DNA of 64,000 nucleotides from Gibbsiella quercinecans (GTDB taxonomy: Bacteria; Pseudomonadota; Gammaproteobacteria; Enterobacterales; Enterobacteriaceae), in the NCBI RefSeq assembly GCF_002291425.1, contig NZ_CP014136.1:4974925-5038924 (forward strand). Direction: 5' to 3'. Positions 25,110 through 33,890 of the stretch are shown here, in pieces. Position 1 is the stretch's first letter. Every line of letters starts with the position of its first letter. The notes beneath the pieces are model-generated. The model did not search any database and was not told the DNA's origin. It saw only the letters and a program-made list of their open reading frames with translations. The position numbers and the translations under genes were made by a program.

Positions 25110-26870
25110 TTAAACTGTGTCTGGGCGGAATGTCACCCGGACTTCGGTACCGCCGCCGTGGCGGGGGAGAATTTCGCAATGGCCGTGCAGGCTTTTGGCG
25201 CGATCGTGCATGATCATCAGGCCATAGTGGCCTGGCCGTTCGCGGTGTTGCGGCAGGCCGCGGCCGTTATCGCAGACGCTAAGGATGACTTCCCCGTGCT
25301 GGCTGCTGACGTGGATCTGCACCTGGCTGGCCTGCGCGTGTTTATAAATATTGCTCAGCGCTTCACGGGCGATTTGCAATAGGTGTATCGCCTGGTACGG
25401 CGGCACCAAGCGCGGCTTCAGTTGGTAATCGAGGGCAATTTCCAGCCCCAGGCGCGGGTTGAACTCCTGTACGGTGGCCTGCAGCGCGGCCAGCAGACCA
25501 GGCTCGGTGAGCTGTAGCCGGAAGGTGGTAAGCAACTCGCGCAACTGGCGGTAGGCGGTATTCAACTCTTCACGCATTTGCCGCACCAGATCCTGCGCCG
25601 CTGGGGCCAGGGTTTCGCCCTGCATTTGCAGGCAACTGACCTGCATTTTGAGGCACGAGAGCGATTGGGCAATAGAATCGTGCAGTTCACGTGCGATGGC
25701 GGCGCGCTCCTCCATCAGCATCAGTTGTTGCCGGTGATCCACCTGGCGTTCGATCGCCAGCACGCTGGTCAACTGTTCCGCCAGCAAATCAATCAGCCGC
25801 TGCTGCTCGTCGTTCAGCGGCTGATGGCGATCGTGCTGCGCCACGATCAGCCCGTAACTGCCGAGTTTATCGTGCAGGCTCCAGCTTAGGGTGGTTTCAT
25901 CACCAGGCGCGGCGGCGTTGCCCGTGGGGCGTGAGGCATACTCCACCGCCGGCGCCTGTTCGGCGCTCTGTGGGCCAAACTGCGCCGCGCCGTTGTTTTC
26001 ATACAGGTGCACTTGGATCGCTTGCAAGGGGGTGAGGGCCTGCAACTGTTCAATCACCGGCGGCAGGCGGGCGCTCAGCGGTTGATTGGCGTGCAACTGG
26101 CGGCTGGCCTGATACAGGAACGCCAACACCTGGTTTTTTTGCTGTAGATCGGCGGTTTTTTCCGCCACCCGCTGTTCCAGCCGGCTGTACATAGCCGACA
26201 GTTCGTCAGACATGCTATTGAGCGCATAGCCAAGCGAAGCCATTTCATCATGGCGGTGGCTGGAAGGGGTAAAACGGCCGCTGAAATTGCCTTGGCCGAT
26301 GGCCTGCGCCATGGCGAGCAGTTGCCGCCAGGGGTGCAACAGCCGCTGGCGCAGGTAGCCAATGGTCGCCAGCAACAGCAGCAGGGTGAGGGCGATAAAG
26401 CCCGCTTGCACCAGTGTTACCAACCCTAACCGGCGTTCGGTCTGGTAATCGATACTGGATACCAGCTTATCCAGCAGGGTAACAAAATGCGCCACCTGCG
26501 TGCTGGCGTCGGCGGGGTGTTGCGCCTGACGCAAGCGCGGCAGCAGCGTTTGCTGCCCGTAGTCGCGCAGTGCGTTGAACTGGGCCGTTAGCCCCTCCTG
26601 TCTGACCACGCTCTGCAGCATCGGGCTGTTTTCATCCTGTGCCATCTCTTGTATCAGCCGTTCGCTGTTCGCATCCAGCGGCACCTGTGCCAGCAGGCGA
26701 TAGCTCTGCATCCGCAGCGAGCCGGCTTTGTTGATCGCATGGGCATTCCCCTGAATGCTTTGCGACATCCAGGTGGAAATCCCCATTCCGCCGATGCCCA
26801 GCAGGCCGAGCAGTAGCATCAACAGTGAAACCTGGTGCACAATGGAAAGCGAAGCCAGCAGGTGTTTCAT
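25110..26870 (-). CDS. narX: NarX, nitrate/nitrite sensor histidine kinase
   Basis: An inner-membrane sensor kinase for NarL, 586 residues. Two transmembrane segments (about residues 12-32 and 150-170) flank a periplasmic domain with the P-box [17 protein letters not shown], which binds nitrate. A HAMP region ([14 protein letters not shown]) and an S-helix ([19 protein letters not shown]) follow, then a GAF-like module and the HPK7 kinase with H-box [18 protein letters not shown] and ATP site NGRGL. The GAF-like module lacks the cysteine cluster of E. coli NarX. The start at ATG 26870 is chosen by alignment to NarX; it is preceded by GGGGA, and an ATG at 26891 is an alternative. Confidence 0.95.
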   Translation of the reverse strand: MKHLLASLSIVHQVSLLMLLLGLLGIGGMGISTWMSQSIQGNAHAINKAGSLRMQSYRLLAQVPLDANSERLIQEMAQDENSPMLQSVVRQEGLTAQFNALRDYGQQTLLPRLRQAQHPADASTQVAHFVTLLDKLVSSIDYQTERRLGLVTLVQAGFIALTLLLLLATIGYLRQRLLHPWRQLLAMAQAIGQGNFSGRFTPSSHRHDEMASLGYALNSMSDELSAMYSRLEQRVAEKTADLQQKNQVLAFLYQASRQLHANQPLSARLPPVIEQLQALTPLQAIQVHLYENNGAAQFGPQSAEQAPAVEYASRPTGNAAAPGDETTLSWSLHDKLGSYGLIVAQHDRHQPLNDEQQRLIDLLAEQLTSVLAIERQVDHRQQLMLMEERAAIARELHDSIAQSLSCLKMQVSCLQMQGETLAPAAQDLVRQMREELNTAYRQLRELLTTFRLQLTEPGLLAALQATVQEFNPRLGLEIALDYQLKPRLVPPYQAIHLLQIAREALSNIYKHAQASQVQIHVSSQHGEVILSVCDNGRGLPQHRERPGHYGLMIMHDRAKSLHGHCEILPRHGGGTEVRVTFRPDTV

Positions 26871-27212
26871 GCGTTGTGAGTCCCCGTTCATAACATGGCG
26901 GCTTATGGGTAAAATATTTGCCGCCAGGTAACAATTCTGCACTATTTTTCATTATCCCCCGGCATAACCATATACTCCAAACGAAGTACCTATTAATTTC
27001 CACCTGGGTGGGTGATCGCCATCCGGCCTACAAGGTTTTTAACTAGCAGATTGATTTTCTGGATTTTTACCCGGTCAGGTTAACTACTTATTTAGTATTG
27101 AGTGGTGTTTTTGCCCAATGAACAACCCATCATCCCCTTGATTCACGTCAACTTTGGGGAAGGTGCGGATCAATAGGGTGGGTGGCGTTCTCACCGTATT
27201 CATGAGGTCTTT
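26871..27212. other. narX-narK divergent control region
   Basis: About 340 bases separating divergent narX and narK. No gene is present. It contains the narK FNR and NarL sites listed separately; narX promoter elements were not assigned. Confidence 0.7.
27085..27151 (+). promoter_or_regulatory. narK control sites: FNR box and NarL heptamer
   Basis: TTGATTCACGTCAA at 27138-27151 matches the FNR consensus TTGAT-N4-ATCAA except for one base. TACTTAT at 27085-27091 fits the NarL heptamer TACYNMT. With the FNR centre at -41.5 the transcript would start near 27186, 27 bases before the ATG. Anaerobic, nitrate-induced expression is expected. Confidence 0.75.
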
Positions 27213-28607
27213 ATGTCGCAACACTCAACGCCACCATTGAAGAAAACGGGCGCGGTTATCCAGGATTGGCACCCTGAAAACGCCATATTCTGGCAGCAGC
27301 AGGGCCGCCGCATCGCCCAGCGTAACCTATGGATTTCCATTCCCTGCCTGTTGCTGTCTTTCTGCGTTTGGATGCTGTTTAGTGCGGTCGCGGTTAACCT
27401 GAACAAAGTGGGCTTTGCGTTTACCACCGATCAGCTATTTATGCTGGCGGCGCTGCCTTCCGTTTCCGGGGCTATTCTGCGGGTGCCCTATGCATTGATG
27501 ATCCCGCTGTTCGGCGGCCGGCGCTGGACCGCCATCAGCACCTGTTTGCTGCTGGTTCCCTGCCTGTGGCTCGGCCTGGCCGTTCAGGACCCATCCACAC
27601 CGTTTAATGTCTTCGTGGTGATTTCGCTGCTGTGTGGTTTCGGCGGCGCCAACTTTGCTTCCAGCATGGCCAATATCAGCTTCTTTTTCCCCAAATCCCG
27701 GCAGGGCGGTGCGCTGGGGCTGAACGGCGGCTTGGGCAACCTGGGGGTAAGCGTAATGCAGCTTATCGCACCACTGGTGGTTTCCTTCGGGGTGTTCGGC
27801 TTTGTTGGCGGCGGCGGCCAATTGCAGCCCGACGGCAGTTCGCTATGGCTGGAGAACGCCGCCTGGATCTGGGTGCCTTTCCTGCTGTTGGGGACCGTGG
27901 CCGCTTGGTTCGGCATGAACGATTTGGCGGCGTCGAAAGCCTCTATCCGTCAACAGTTGCCGGTGCTTAAACGTGGCCATCTCTGGGTGCTGAGCCTGTT
28001 GTACCTGGCGACCTTCGGTTCGTTTATCGGCTTTTCGGCCGGTTTCGCCATGTTATCGAAAACCCAGTTCCCGGACGTGGTGATCCTGCACTATGCCTTT
28101 TTCGGCCCATTCCTGGGGGCGCTGGCGCGGCCGGTCGGCGGCGCGCTCTCCGATCGTTTCGGCGGGGTGCGGGTGACGCTGATTAACTTTGTGCTAATGG
28201 CGGTCTTTGCCGGGTTGTTGTTCCTCACCCTGCCTGGCGCAGGGCAGGCAGGGGCGTTTATGGCGTTTTATGCGGTGTTTATGCTGTTGTTTTTAACCGC
28301 CGGCCTGGGCAGTGGCTCGACCTTCCAGATGATTGCGGTCGTTTTTCGCAAAATCACCCTTGAACGTGCAAAGGCCAATGGCAAAAGCGACGAGCAGGCG
28401 CAGCGTGAAGCGGTGACCGATTCCGCCGCCGCACTGGGGTTTATTTCAGCGATTGGCGCCATCGGCGGGTTCTTTATTCCCAAGGCGTTTGGCACCTCGC
28501 TGGCGTTAACCGGTTCGCCGGAAGGCGCGATGAAAATCTTCGTGATTTTCTATCTGCTGTGTGTGGTGATCACCTGGGCAGTTTATGGCCGCAAAAAACG
28601 CAGTTGA
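27213..28607 (+). CDS. narK: NarK, nitrate/nitrite transporter
   Basis: A 464-residue major-facilitator protein of the inner membrane that exchanges nitrate for nitrite. It aligns along the full length with E. coli NarK: RNLWISIPCLLLSFCVWMLF, FTTDQLFMLAALPSVSGAIL (with the nitrate-binding Arg just after, in LRVPYA), the nitrate signature GGLGNLGVSVMQL and the second substrate-site segment ARPVGGALSDRFGG. Twelve transmembrane segments are expected. It is transcribed away from narXL and, unlike in E. coli, is not followed by narG but by a polysaccharide locus. Confidence 0.97.
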   Translation: MSQHSTPPLKKTGAVIQDWHPENAIFWQQQGRRIAQRNLWISIPCLLLSFCVWMLFSAVAVNLNKVGFAFTTDQLFMLAALPSVSGAILRVPYALMIPLFGGRRWTAISTCLLLVPCLWLGLAVQDPSTPFNVFVVISLLCGFGGANFASSMANISFFFPKSRQGGALGLNGGLGNLGVSVMQLIAPLVVSFGVFGFVGGGGQLQPDGSSLWLENAAWIWVPFLLLGTVAAWFGMNDLAASKASIRQQLPVLKRGHLWVLSLLYLATFGSFIGFSAGFAMLSKTQFPDVVILHYAFFGPFLGALARPVGGALSDRFGGVRVTLINFVLMAVFAGLLFLTLPGAGQAGAFMAFYAVFMLLFLTAGLGSGSTFQMIAVVFRKITLERAKANGKSDEQAQREAVTDSAAALGFISAIGAIGGFFIPKAFGTSLALTGSPEGAMKIFVIFYLLCVVITWAVYGRKKRS

Positions 28608-28615
28608 TTTTTCTT

Positions 28616-28655
28616 CCCCTGCCGAATTTTACCCTGGCAGGGGAGAATTTATCTT
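28616..28655 (+). terminator. Terminator after narK
   Basis: CCCCTGCC (28616-28623) pairs with GGCAGGGG (28636-28643) around a 12-base loop, and a T-rich stretch follows. It is nine bases after the narK stop. Confidence 0.75.
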
Positions 28656-29344
28656 TTTTCATTCGTCTTGTTCTGTTTTACGTTAATCTCGCTGTTTATC
28701 AGTAAAATTCTCATGCTTGCGTTCTGCCAGCATCTACTTTTATAAAATTATTATCTTAGCGCCGATTTTATTTTTATTACTTCGCAGCCTCATTAACCGT
28801 GGCGCCATCGTCAGCAATCAGTATTAATTTCAGTTTGATGACATGGCAGAGTAAGAAAATAAATCGGCGTTCTCACATCTGCATTTTTTCGTGAGCCTGA
28901 CTCTCAAGAACAAAATATGTCCCATTTTTCTTTAAAAATGCTCAAATCAGATAACTCTCATTCTGTTTTTTCTGTCTTTTTGTAGGCTATCTCGCTGTTG
29001 GATTAGCGGTAAAGCCGAGTTATTGTCCAGTATTGGTATGAAATTTTACAATTTCATAAGATTAACATGGTGCAAGGAGTTTTCTTTTTTTTATAAAAAT
29101 CAAATTATTGTGATGATTACATCGTCAGCTAGGGCAAGGAAATGCAATGTTGCCAACAGGGAAAATAAGTAGTTCAAATAGCCAATATCTCATAGAGACA
29201 CAATGTCTGTAAAAAATGAAATCGGCAATTTTTATAAAAATACATAGTGTTTGAATGCGCCTGTTGAGTTTACATTTAATTTCTCGAACATTTTTTCATG
29301 TTTCTATAAAAGTGTGCATCATAGGCATACTAAGGAAATTAAAA
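28656..29344. other. AT-rich non-coding stretch before the polysaccharide locus
   Basis: About 690 bases that are markedly AT-rich, full of stops in all frames and without a recognisable gene. It presumably holds the promoter of the regulator at 29345 and marks the left boundary of the inserted locus. I see no transposase, tRNA or direct repeat. Confidence 0.5.
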
Positions 29345-30247
29345 GTGAATCTTGATAAGAGAATAAAGATTAGGAACCTCGATGTACTGATGCCTGATGG
29401 GAAGACGTTCCGTCTACGCTGGAAAGAGTATCAGATACTTTCATTGCTTGTTGCCAGATCGCCTGAGCTGGTGACGCGTTCGGAAATTGTAGAAAGTATA
29501 TGGAAAGGGACATATTGCTCAGATTCGACTATAAATCAAACAATTAAATCTATTCGCCAAAAAATTGGCGACACCCGGCACACCTTGATTCGCACCATTC
29601 CCCGCTTGGGTTACAAGGTGGAAAACCAGAACATATTCCACTTCAGCTCCGGTGAAGAAGAGTATTCCAGTGAAGATACGCTAGCCGTGCCGGACGAGGA
29701 ACGGCAAGACGCTGGGGAAGAACGGCCGGAAAAGCCAGTGGCCGAGCTGGCAGAGAGTGATATACCGGCCGTTCCCACCCCTGATAGCGATTCGGCAACC
29801 CAGCCAGCCATTGTACCGGAAGAGGACGACCTGCCGCCTGAGAACCGCGATAAAGCCCATATTCCCCCACGTTTGCCGCATGTGCCCGCTGGGCGCGTAA
29901 TGAAATACCTGACGGCGTTAGTTTCACTGTTGGTCATATCGCACTTTTCCTATGTGTTGGGCAATCAAACGCGCCCGACAATTGCCAATGATATTCAGAA
30001 CAATATGCGTTTAGTGTTGACGGTAACGTTCAACGATCCTCTTAATCACGGAACTCAAACTTTACTTTGTTTGTATCAGAGCCAGAACCGGGAGCAGGCC
30101 ACGCTCGAATGTGTAGATTCCAAACCGGGGGAGCCAAAACATTTTTCCAGCCTTGACAGTTCAAGTGGGATTGGCAATCACTGGTTTGGCCTTATTCTTC
30201 CTTATAAAACAAAACAGTACCCGTCTCTTTATGACATTGAAATATAA
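29345..30247 (+). CDS. Membrane-anchored winged-helix regulator (ToxR/CadC type)
   Basis: The GTG at 29345 is taken as start because AAGGAA lies eight bases upstream and the winged-helix domain begins there; an ATG at 29255 is in frame but adds a non-homologous tail. Residues 1-95 form an OmpR/PhoB-type winged helix (MPDGKTFRLRWKEYQILSLL, STINQTIKSIRQKIGD, IRTIPRLGYKVE). An acidic Pro/Glu-rich linker follows to about residue 180, then one transmembrane segment near 186-206 (MKYLTALVSLLVISHFSYVL) and a 90-residue periplasmic domain with two cysteines (LLCLY, LECVD) that may form a disulfide. Such proteins sense envelope or periplasmic signals while binding DNA. It lies next to the polysaccharide genes and may control them. 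Confidence 0.8.
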   Translation: MNLDKRIKIRNLDVLMPDGKTFRLRWKEYQILSLLVARSPELVTRSEIVESIWKGTYCSDSTINQTIKSIRQKIGDTRHTLIRTIPRLGYKVENQNIFHFSSGEEEYSSEDTLAVPDEERQDAGEERPEKPVAELAESDIPAVPTPDSDSATQPAIVPEEDDLPPENRDKAHIPPRLPHVPAGRVMKYLTALVSLLVISHFSYVLGNQTRPTIANDIQNNMRLVLTVTFNDPLNHGTQTLLCLYQSQNREQATLECVDSKPGEPKHFSSLDSSSGIGNHWFGLILPYKTKQYPSLYDIEI

Positions 30248-30425
30248 TAATAGATAATATTTCACGATACGTGCGGATTTTATAAATTTGGTAGATGTTA
30301 TTTCACCATTTGTTATTTGAAAGGCTAGGGTAGTTTGTCCAGTCTGGTAGCACCAAGAATATTTAGCGTTCTGCCTCATGGTGTGGCGGAAAGTAAATAT
30401 AGGATACCTGGCTGAGTGACAAATT

Positions 30426-31388
30426 ATGCATAAGCGCAAAGTGGCTATTATTGGGGGGGCCGGCTTTATTGGTACTCGATTGGTAAAGCGGCTAAGCAAA
30501 CGCACCGATCTGCAATTGATTATCATCGATAAACGAAAGAGCGAGCGTTTTCCCGAACTTTATCAATATGGAGATGTTACCCAGACTGAAACGTTGATTG
30601 AGCCGCTTCAGGGGTGCGACGCCATTATTAATCTTGCTGCCGAACATAAAGACAATGTTGAACCGATAGCATTGTATTACCAGGTAAACGTGGAAGGGGC
30701 ACGCAATGTTTGCCTGGCGGCATCCCGGCTGAATATCCGGCAGATTATCTTCACGTCTTCCGTTGCGGTTTATGGTTTTGTTCAGCAGGAAACCGGTGAG
30801 GAAGGGCGCTTTGAGCCATTCAATCACTATGGCAAATCCAAGCTTGAAGCTGAACATGCATATGACGACTGGCGCAAATCGGCGGGTGGAAACCAACTCA
30901 CGATTATTCGGCCTACCGTGGTGTTCGGTGAGGGCAACCGTGGCAACGTCTATAACCTGTTCCGGCAAATCGCCAGCGGCCGTTTTGTTATGGTAGGCAG
31001 CGGCAACAATATGAAGTCCATGGCCTATGTCGAAAATATTGCCGCCCGTTTGGAATATGCCCTTGATCATCCATCGGGTTATTTGGTTAGCAACTATGTT
31101 GATAAACCTGATTTCACGATGAACCAACTGGTTGACGTTATTTCGTCTGCTTTAGGGAAAAGCAATAAAACGATTCGGATTCCTTATTTCGTTGGTCTTT
31201 GCGGCGCCTCTGCGCTCGATGTGTTGAGTAAAATAAGTCGCCGTAAATTTCCTATCAGCCGTGTTCGTGTACAGAAATTCTGTGCCAGAACGCAATTTAA
31301 GACCAATATTGACAGCGATTTCGTCGCGCCAGTTCATCTTGGTTCGGCAATCGAAAAAACAATTAAGCACGAATTTTTTAACAATTAG
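30426..31388 (+). CDS. NAD-dependent epimerase/dehydratase of nucleotide sugars
   Basis: A 320-residue short-chain dehydrogenase of the extended SDR family, probably changing a nucleotide sugar for the polysaccharide. The Rossmann motif GGAGFIG lies at residues 9-15; DAIINLAAEHKDNV, FTSSVAVYG and the catalytic YGKSK (Tyr-xxx-Lys) follow, then RPTVVFGEGNRGNVYNL. The exact reaction cannot be read from the sequence. It is separated from the rest of the locus by about 250 bases that contain a JUMPStart/ops element, so it is probably transcribed from a separate promoter upstream. Confidence 0.85.
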   Translation: MHKRKVAIIGGAGFIGTRLVKRLSKRTDLQLIIIDKRKSERFPELYQYGDVTQTETLIEPLQGCDAIINLAAEHKDNVEPIALYYQVNVEGARNVCLAASRLNIRQIIFTSSVAVYGFVQQETGEEGRFEPFNHYGKSKLEAEHAYDDWRKSAGGNQLTIIRPTVVFGEGNRGNVYNLFRQIASGRFVMVGSGNNMKSMAYVENIAARLEYALDHPSGYLVSNYVDKPDFTMNQLVDVISSALGKSNKTIRIPYFVGLCGASALDVLSKISRRKFPISRVRVQKFCARTQFKTNIDSDFVAPVHLGSAIEKTIKHEFFNN

Positions 31389-31457
31389 TTTTATTCCGGG
31401 CTAGCGGTGGGAGTTTCCGCTACCCGATTAATAAATGTGTTTGTGCAGGATCAAATC

Positions 31458-31520
31458 ATGCTGATTTTTTTCCTGGGGTTCGCCGTTCTTTTTTTATTGA
31501 TAGCGCATTGGGAGCTGTAA
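31458..31520 (+). CDS. Candidate 20-aa hydrophobic leader peptide
   Basis: ATG at 31458, preceded by AGGA at seven bases, opens a 20-codon frame encoding MLIFFLGFAVLFLLIAHWEL, almost entirely one membrane helix. Its stop codon lies within the JUMPStart-like sequence, just seven bases before the ops element. It could be a small membrane protein or a translated leader that times RfaH/ribosome coupling; chance cannot be excluded. Confidence 0.4.
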   Translation: MLIFFLGFAVLFLLIAHWEL

Positions 31521-31538
31521 CCCAAGGGCGGTAGCGTG
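31509..31538 (+). promoter_or_regulatory. JUMPStart with ops element (RfaH recruitment)
   Basis: GGCGGTAGCGTG at 31527-31538 is identical to the ops core, and the preceding GGAGCTGTAACCCAAG resembles the JUMPStart context (GGTAGCTGTTAAGCCAGG). RfaH loads on paused RNA polymerase at ops and prevents termination in long surface-polysaccharide operons. It lies 97 bases upstream of the first gene of the main operon, the usual place. A CTTCACG/CGTGAAG hairpin (31563-31585) is in the same leader. Confidence 0.9.
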
Positions 31539-31634
31539 CCTGAATGACTGGCAGGGTTTTCCGCTTCACGGCCTTACAACGTGAAGGAAGCATGACGGAG
31601 ATAAAGGCGAGCTCAATTAATGAGCGGAGGAACA

Positions 31635-32684
31635 ATGTTATATCAACTGAGCGGGCTATTTATTGTGGTGCTGTTGCTGTTGGTGTTTGCCCGCCAAGTG
31701 GCGTTTGCTATTGGGTTGGTGGATAAACCGAGCGATAGGAAGCGTCACCAGGGGCACATTCCATTGGTGGGCGGTATTGTACTTTACCTGGCGATTTTAT
31801 TGATGCTGCTCTGGCAACCCTTCTGGATGCCGCAAGGAACGGTCTACCTGCTGTGCGTCACCGTGCTGGCGCTGATGGGCGCGCTGGACGACCGTTTCGA
31901 TTTACCCGTCGCGCCGCGCGTGTTTGCGCAGGGTGGGATCGCGCTGGTGATGATATTGGAAGCCGGCATGCAGTTGGAGTCGTTCGGCTACCTGCTGGGC
32001 AATACCGAGCTGCTGCTGGGGAGCCTGACCCTGCTGATTACGCCACTGGCGGTATGGGGCGCCATCAATGCCTACAATATGGTTGACGGTATCGACGGCC
32101 AACTCGGCGTACTCTCCTGCGTCACCTTTACCGCGCTGGCGCTGCTGTTTGGCATCAGCGGGCAGATGAACCTGGCGCTGTGGTGCCTGGGGCTGATGGT
32201 GGCACTGGCGGCATTCCTGTTGTTCAACTTGGGAATCTTCGGCCAGCAGAACAAGGTATTTATGGGGGACACCGGCAGCATGGTGATCGGTTTTACCGTG
32301 CTGTGGCTGTTGATTACGGCGACCCAGGGCGACCAGGCGGTAATGCGGCCGGTCACCGCACTGTGGCTGATTGCCATCCCACTGATGGACATGGTGACGG
32401 TGATGGTGCGGCGCTTAATGCGCCATCAAAGCCCGTTCAAAGCCGGGCGCGATCACATCCACCATATTTTGATGCGCCATGGCCTTAACGCCCGCCAGGC
32501 GTTGGGTATGAGCTGCATGCTCTCCATCACGCTAGCCTGCGTGGGCATTTGCAGCGAAGTGTTGCTGTTGCCTGAAGACCTTATGCTGCTGGCCTTCGTG
32601 CTCTGTTTCATCGGTTATTTTTCCCTGTTGCGCGAGCCGCGCGCGGCCACGGTTTTCCCCGAACGGCGCTCTGCCGATCGTTAA
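31635..32684 (+). CDS. WecA/MraY-family undecaprenyl-phosphate sugar-1-phosphate transferase
   Basis: This 349-residue polytopic enzyme probably starts the repeat unit by moving a GlcNAc- or similar sugar-1-phosphate to undecaprenyl phosphate at the cytoplasmic face. Motifs of the PNPT family are all present: VDKPSDRKRHQGHIPLVGG, ALDDRFDLP (catalytic Asp pair), NAYNMVDGIDG, FMGDTGS and the HIHH motif. Start ATG 31635 has GGAGGA upstream; ATG 31620 is five codons earlier without a ribosome-binding site. It may be a paralogue of a housekeeping wecA elsewhere. It is the first gene after the ops element. Confidence 0.88.
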   Translation: MLYQLSGLFIVVLLLLVFARQVAFAIGLVDKPSDRKRHQGHIPLVGGIVLYLAILLMLLWQPFWMPQGTVYLLCVTVLALMGALDDRFDLPVAPRVFAQGGIALVMILEAGMQLESFGYLLGNTELLLGSLTLLITPLAVWGAINAYNMVDGIDGQLGVLSCVTFTALALLFGISGQMNLALWCLGLMVALAAFLLFNLGIFGQQNKVFMGDTGSMVIGFTVLWLLITATQGDQAVMRPVTALWLIAIPLMDMVTVMVRRLMRHQSPFKAGRDHIHHILMRHGLNARQALGMSCMLSITLACVGICSEVLLLPEDLMLLAFVLCFIGYFSLLREPRAATVFPERRSADR

Positions 32685-32726
32685 CCTCTACGCAGGCCGC
32701 ACGGCCTGCTATTTCACGGTATTTTC

Positions 32727-33860
32727 ATGAATCTTCATTTGCCTCATTTTTTGCCGCTGATGTTATCCGGCGCGCTACTTTCCGGCTGTACCGTTGTTCC
32801 CGGCTCGCATTTACCCACCCAGGGCAAAGCCCGCATAGCGCAACAAGATGATGATTTTGATCTGGACAAGCGGGTGCAGGTTTACCGCATGACGCCAATG
32901 CTGCTGGAGAAAATGCGCCGCGTAGAGCCGGTGGCGCGGCCCAATCCGCAGTTGGATCAGCGTTTGCAGCGTTACCAATACCGTATCGGCATCGGTGATG
33001 TGCTTAACGTCACCGTTTGGGATCATCCCGAACTGACCACGCCGGCTGGCCAGTACCGTAGCGCCAGCGACACCGGTAACTGGGTGCATGCCGACGGCAC
33101 CATTTTCTATCCCTATATTGGCCGCGTGCCGGTGGTGGGCAAAACGGTGACCGACGTGCGCAGCCTGATCGCCCAGCGCCTGGCGGCCTATGTGGAAAGC
33201 CCGCAGGTGGATGTCAGCATTGCCGCTTTCCGCTCGCAAAAAGCCTATGTGACCGGCGAGGTGCAGACATCGGGCCAGCAGCCGATCACGAACGTGCCGT
33301 TAACGGTGCTGGACGCCATCAACGCCGCGGGCGGCCTGACGCAAAACGCCGACTGGCGCAATGTGGTACTGACCCACGACGGCCAGGAACAACGCATCTC
33401 GCTGCAGGCGCTGATGCAGCGCGGCGATACCAGCCAGAACCATCTGCTGGCGCCCGGCGATATTCTTTACGTGCCGCGCAATGACGAACTGAAAGTGTTC
33501 GTCATGGGCGAGGTGGGTAAACAGAGCACGTTGAAAATGGATCGCAGCGGTATGACGCTGACCGAAGCATTGGGCAACGCCGAAGGCATCAGCCAGACGG
33601 TTGCCGACGCCACCGGCGTGTTTGTGATCCGCCCAAGCGGCGGCGGCAACGCCGGGCCGTTGGCCGCGCTCTATCAGTTTGACCTTTCCGATGCCACGGC
33701 GCTGGCGATGGGCACCGAATTCCAACTGCAACCCTTTGATGTGGTGTACGTCACGGCGGCGCCGGTGGCGCGCTGGAATCGCCTGATTGCCCAACTGACG
33801 CCAACTATCTCCGGTTTTAACGATCTCAGCGAAGCCACGTTGCGGATCCGCAATTGGTAA
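32727..33860 (+). CDS. wza: Wza-like outer-membrane polysaccharide export lipoprotein
   Basis: A 377-residue lipoprotein forming the outer-membrane export channel for capsule or EPS. The lipobox LLSGC is near residue 22. The polysaccharide export signature is seen in [20 protein letters not shown], followed by [19 protein letters not shown] and two SLBB-like regions ([28 protein letters not shown]). The C-terminal helix [10 protein letters not shown] probably spans the outer membrane. wzc follows after 30 bases, but there is no wzb gene. Confidence 0.93.
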   Translation: MNLHLPHFLPLMLSGALLSGCTVVPGSHLPTQGKARIAQQDDDFDLDKRVQVYRMTPMLLEKMRRVEPVARPNPQLDQRLQRYQYRIGIGDVLNVTVWDHPELTTPAGQYRSASDTGNWVHADGTIFYPYIGRVPVVGKTVTDVRSLIAQRLAAYVESPQVDVSIAAFRSQKAYVTGEVQTSGQQPITNVPLTVLDAINAAGGLTQNADWRNVVLTHDGQEQRISLQALMQRGDTSQNHLLAPGDILYVPRNDELKVFVMGEVGKQSTLKMDRSGMTLTEALGNAEGISQTVADATGVFVIRPSGGGNAGPLAALYQFDLSDATALAMGTEFQLQPFDVVYVTAAPVARWNRLIAQLTPTISGFNDLSEATLRIRNW

Positions 33861-33890
33861 ACCACAACGTCTAAGCAAGGACTATTGAAC

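Noticed and set aside
31592-31726. Small frame overlapping the WecA-like start
   Set aside because: It runs into the WecA-like gene in another frame, and its product has no conserved character; ATG 31635 with GGAGGA is the clear start of the real gene.
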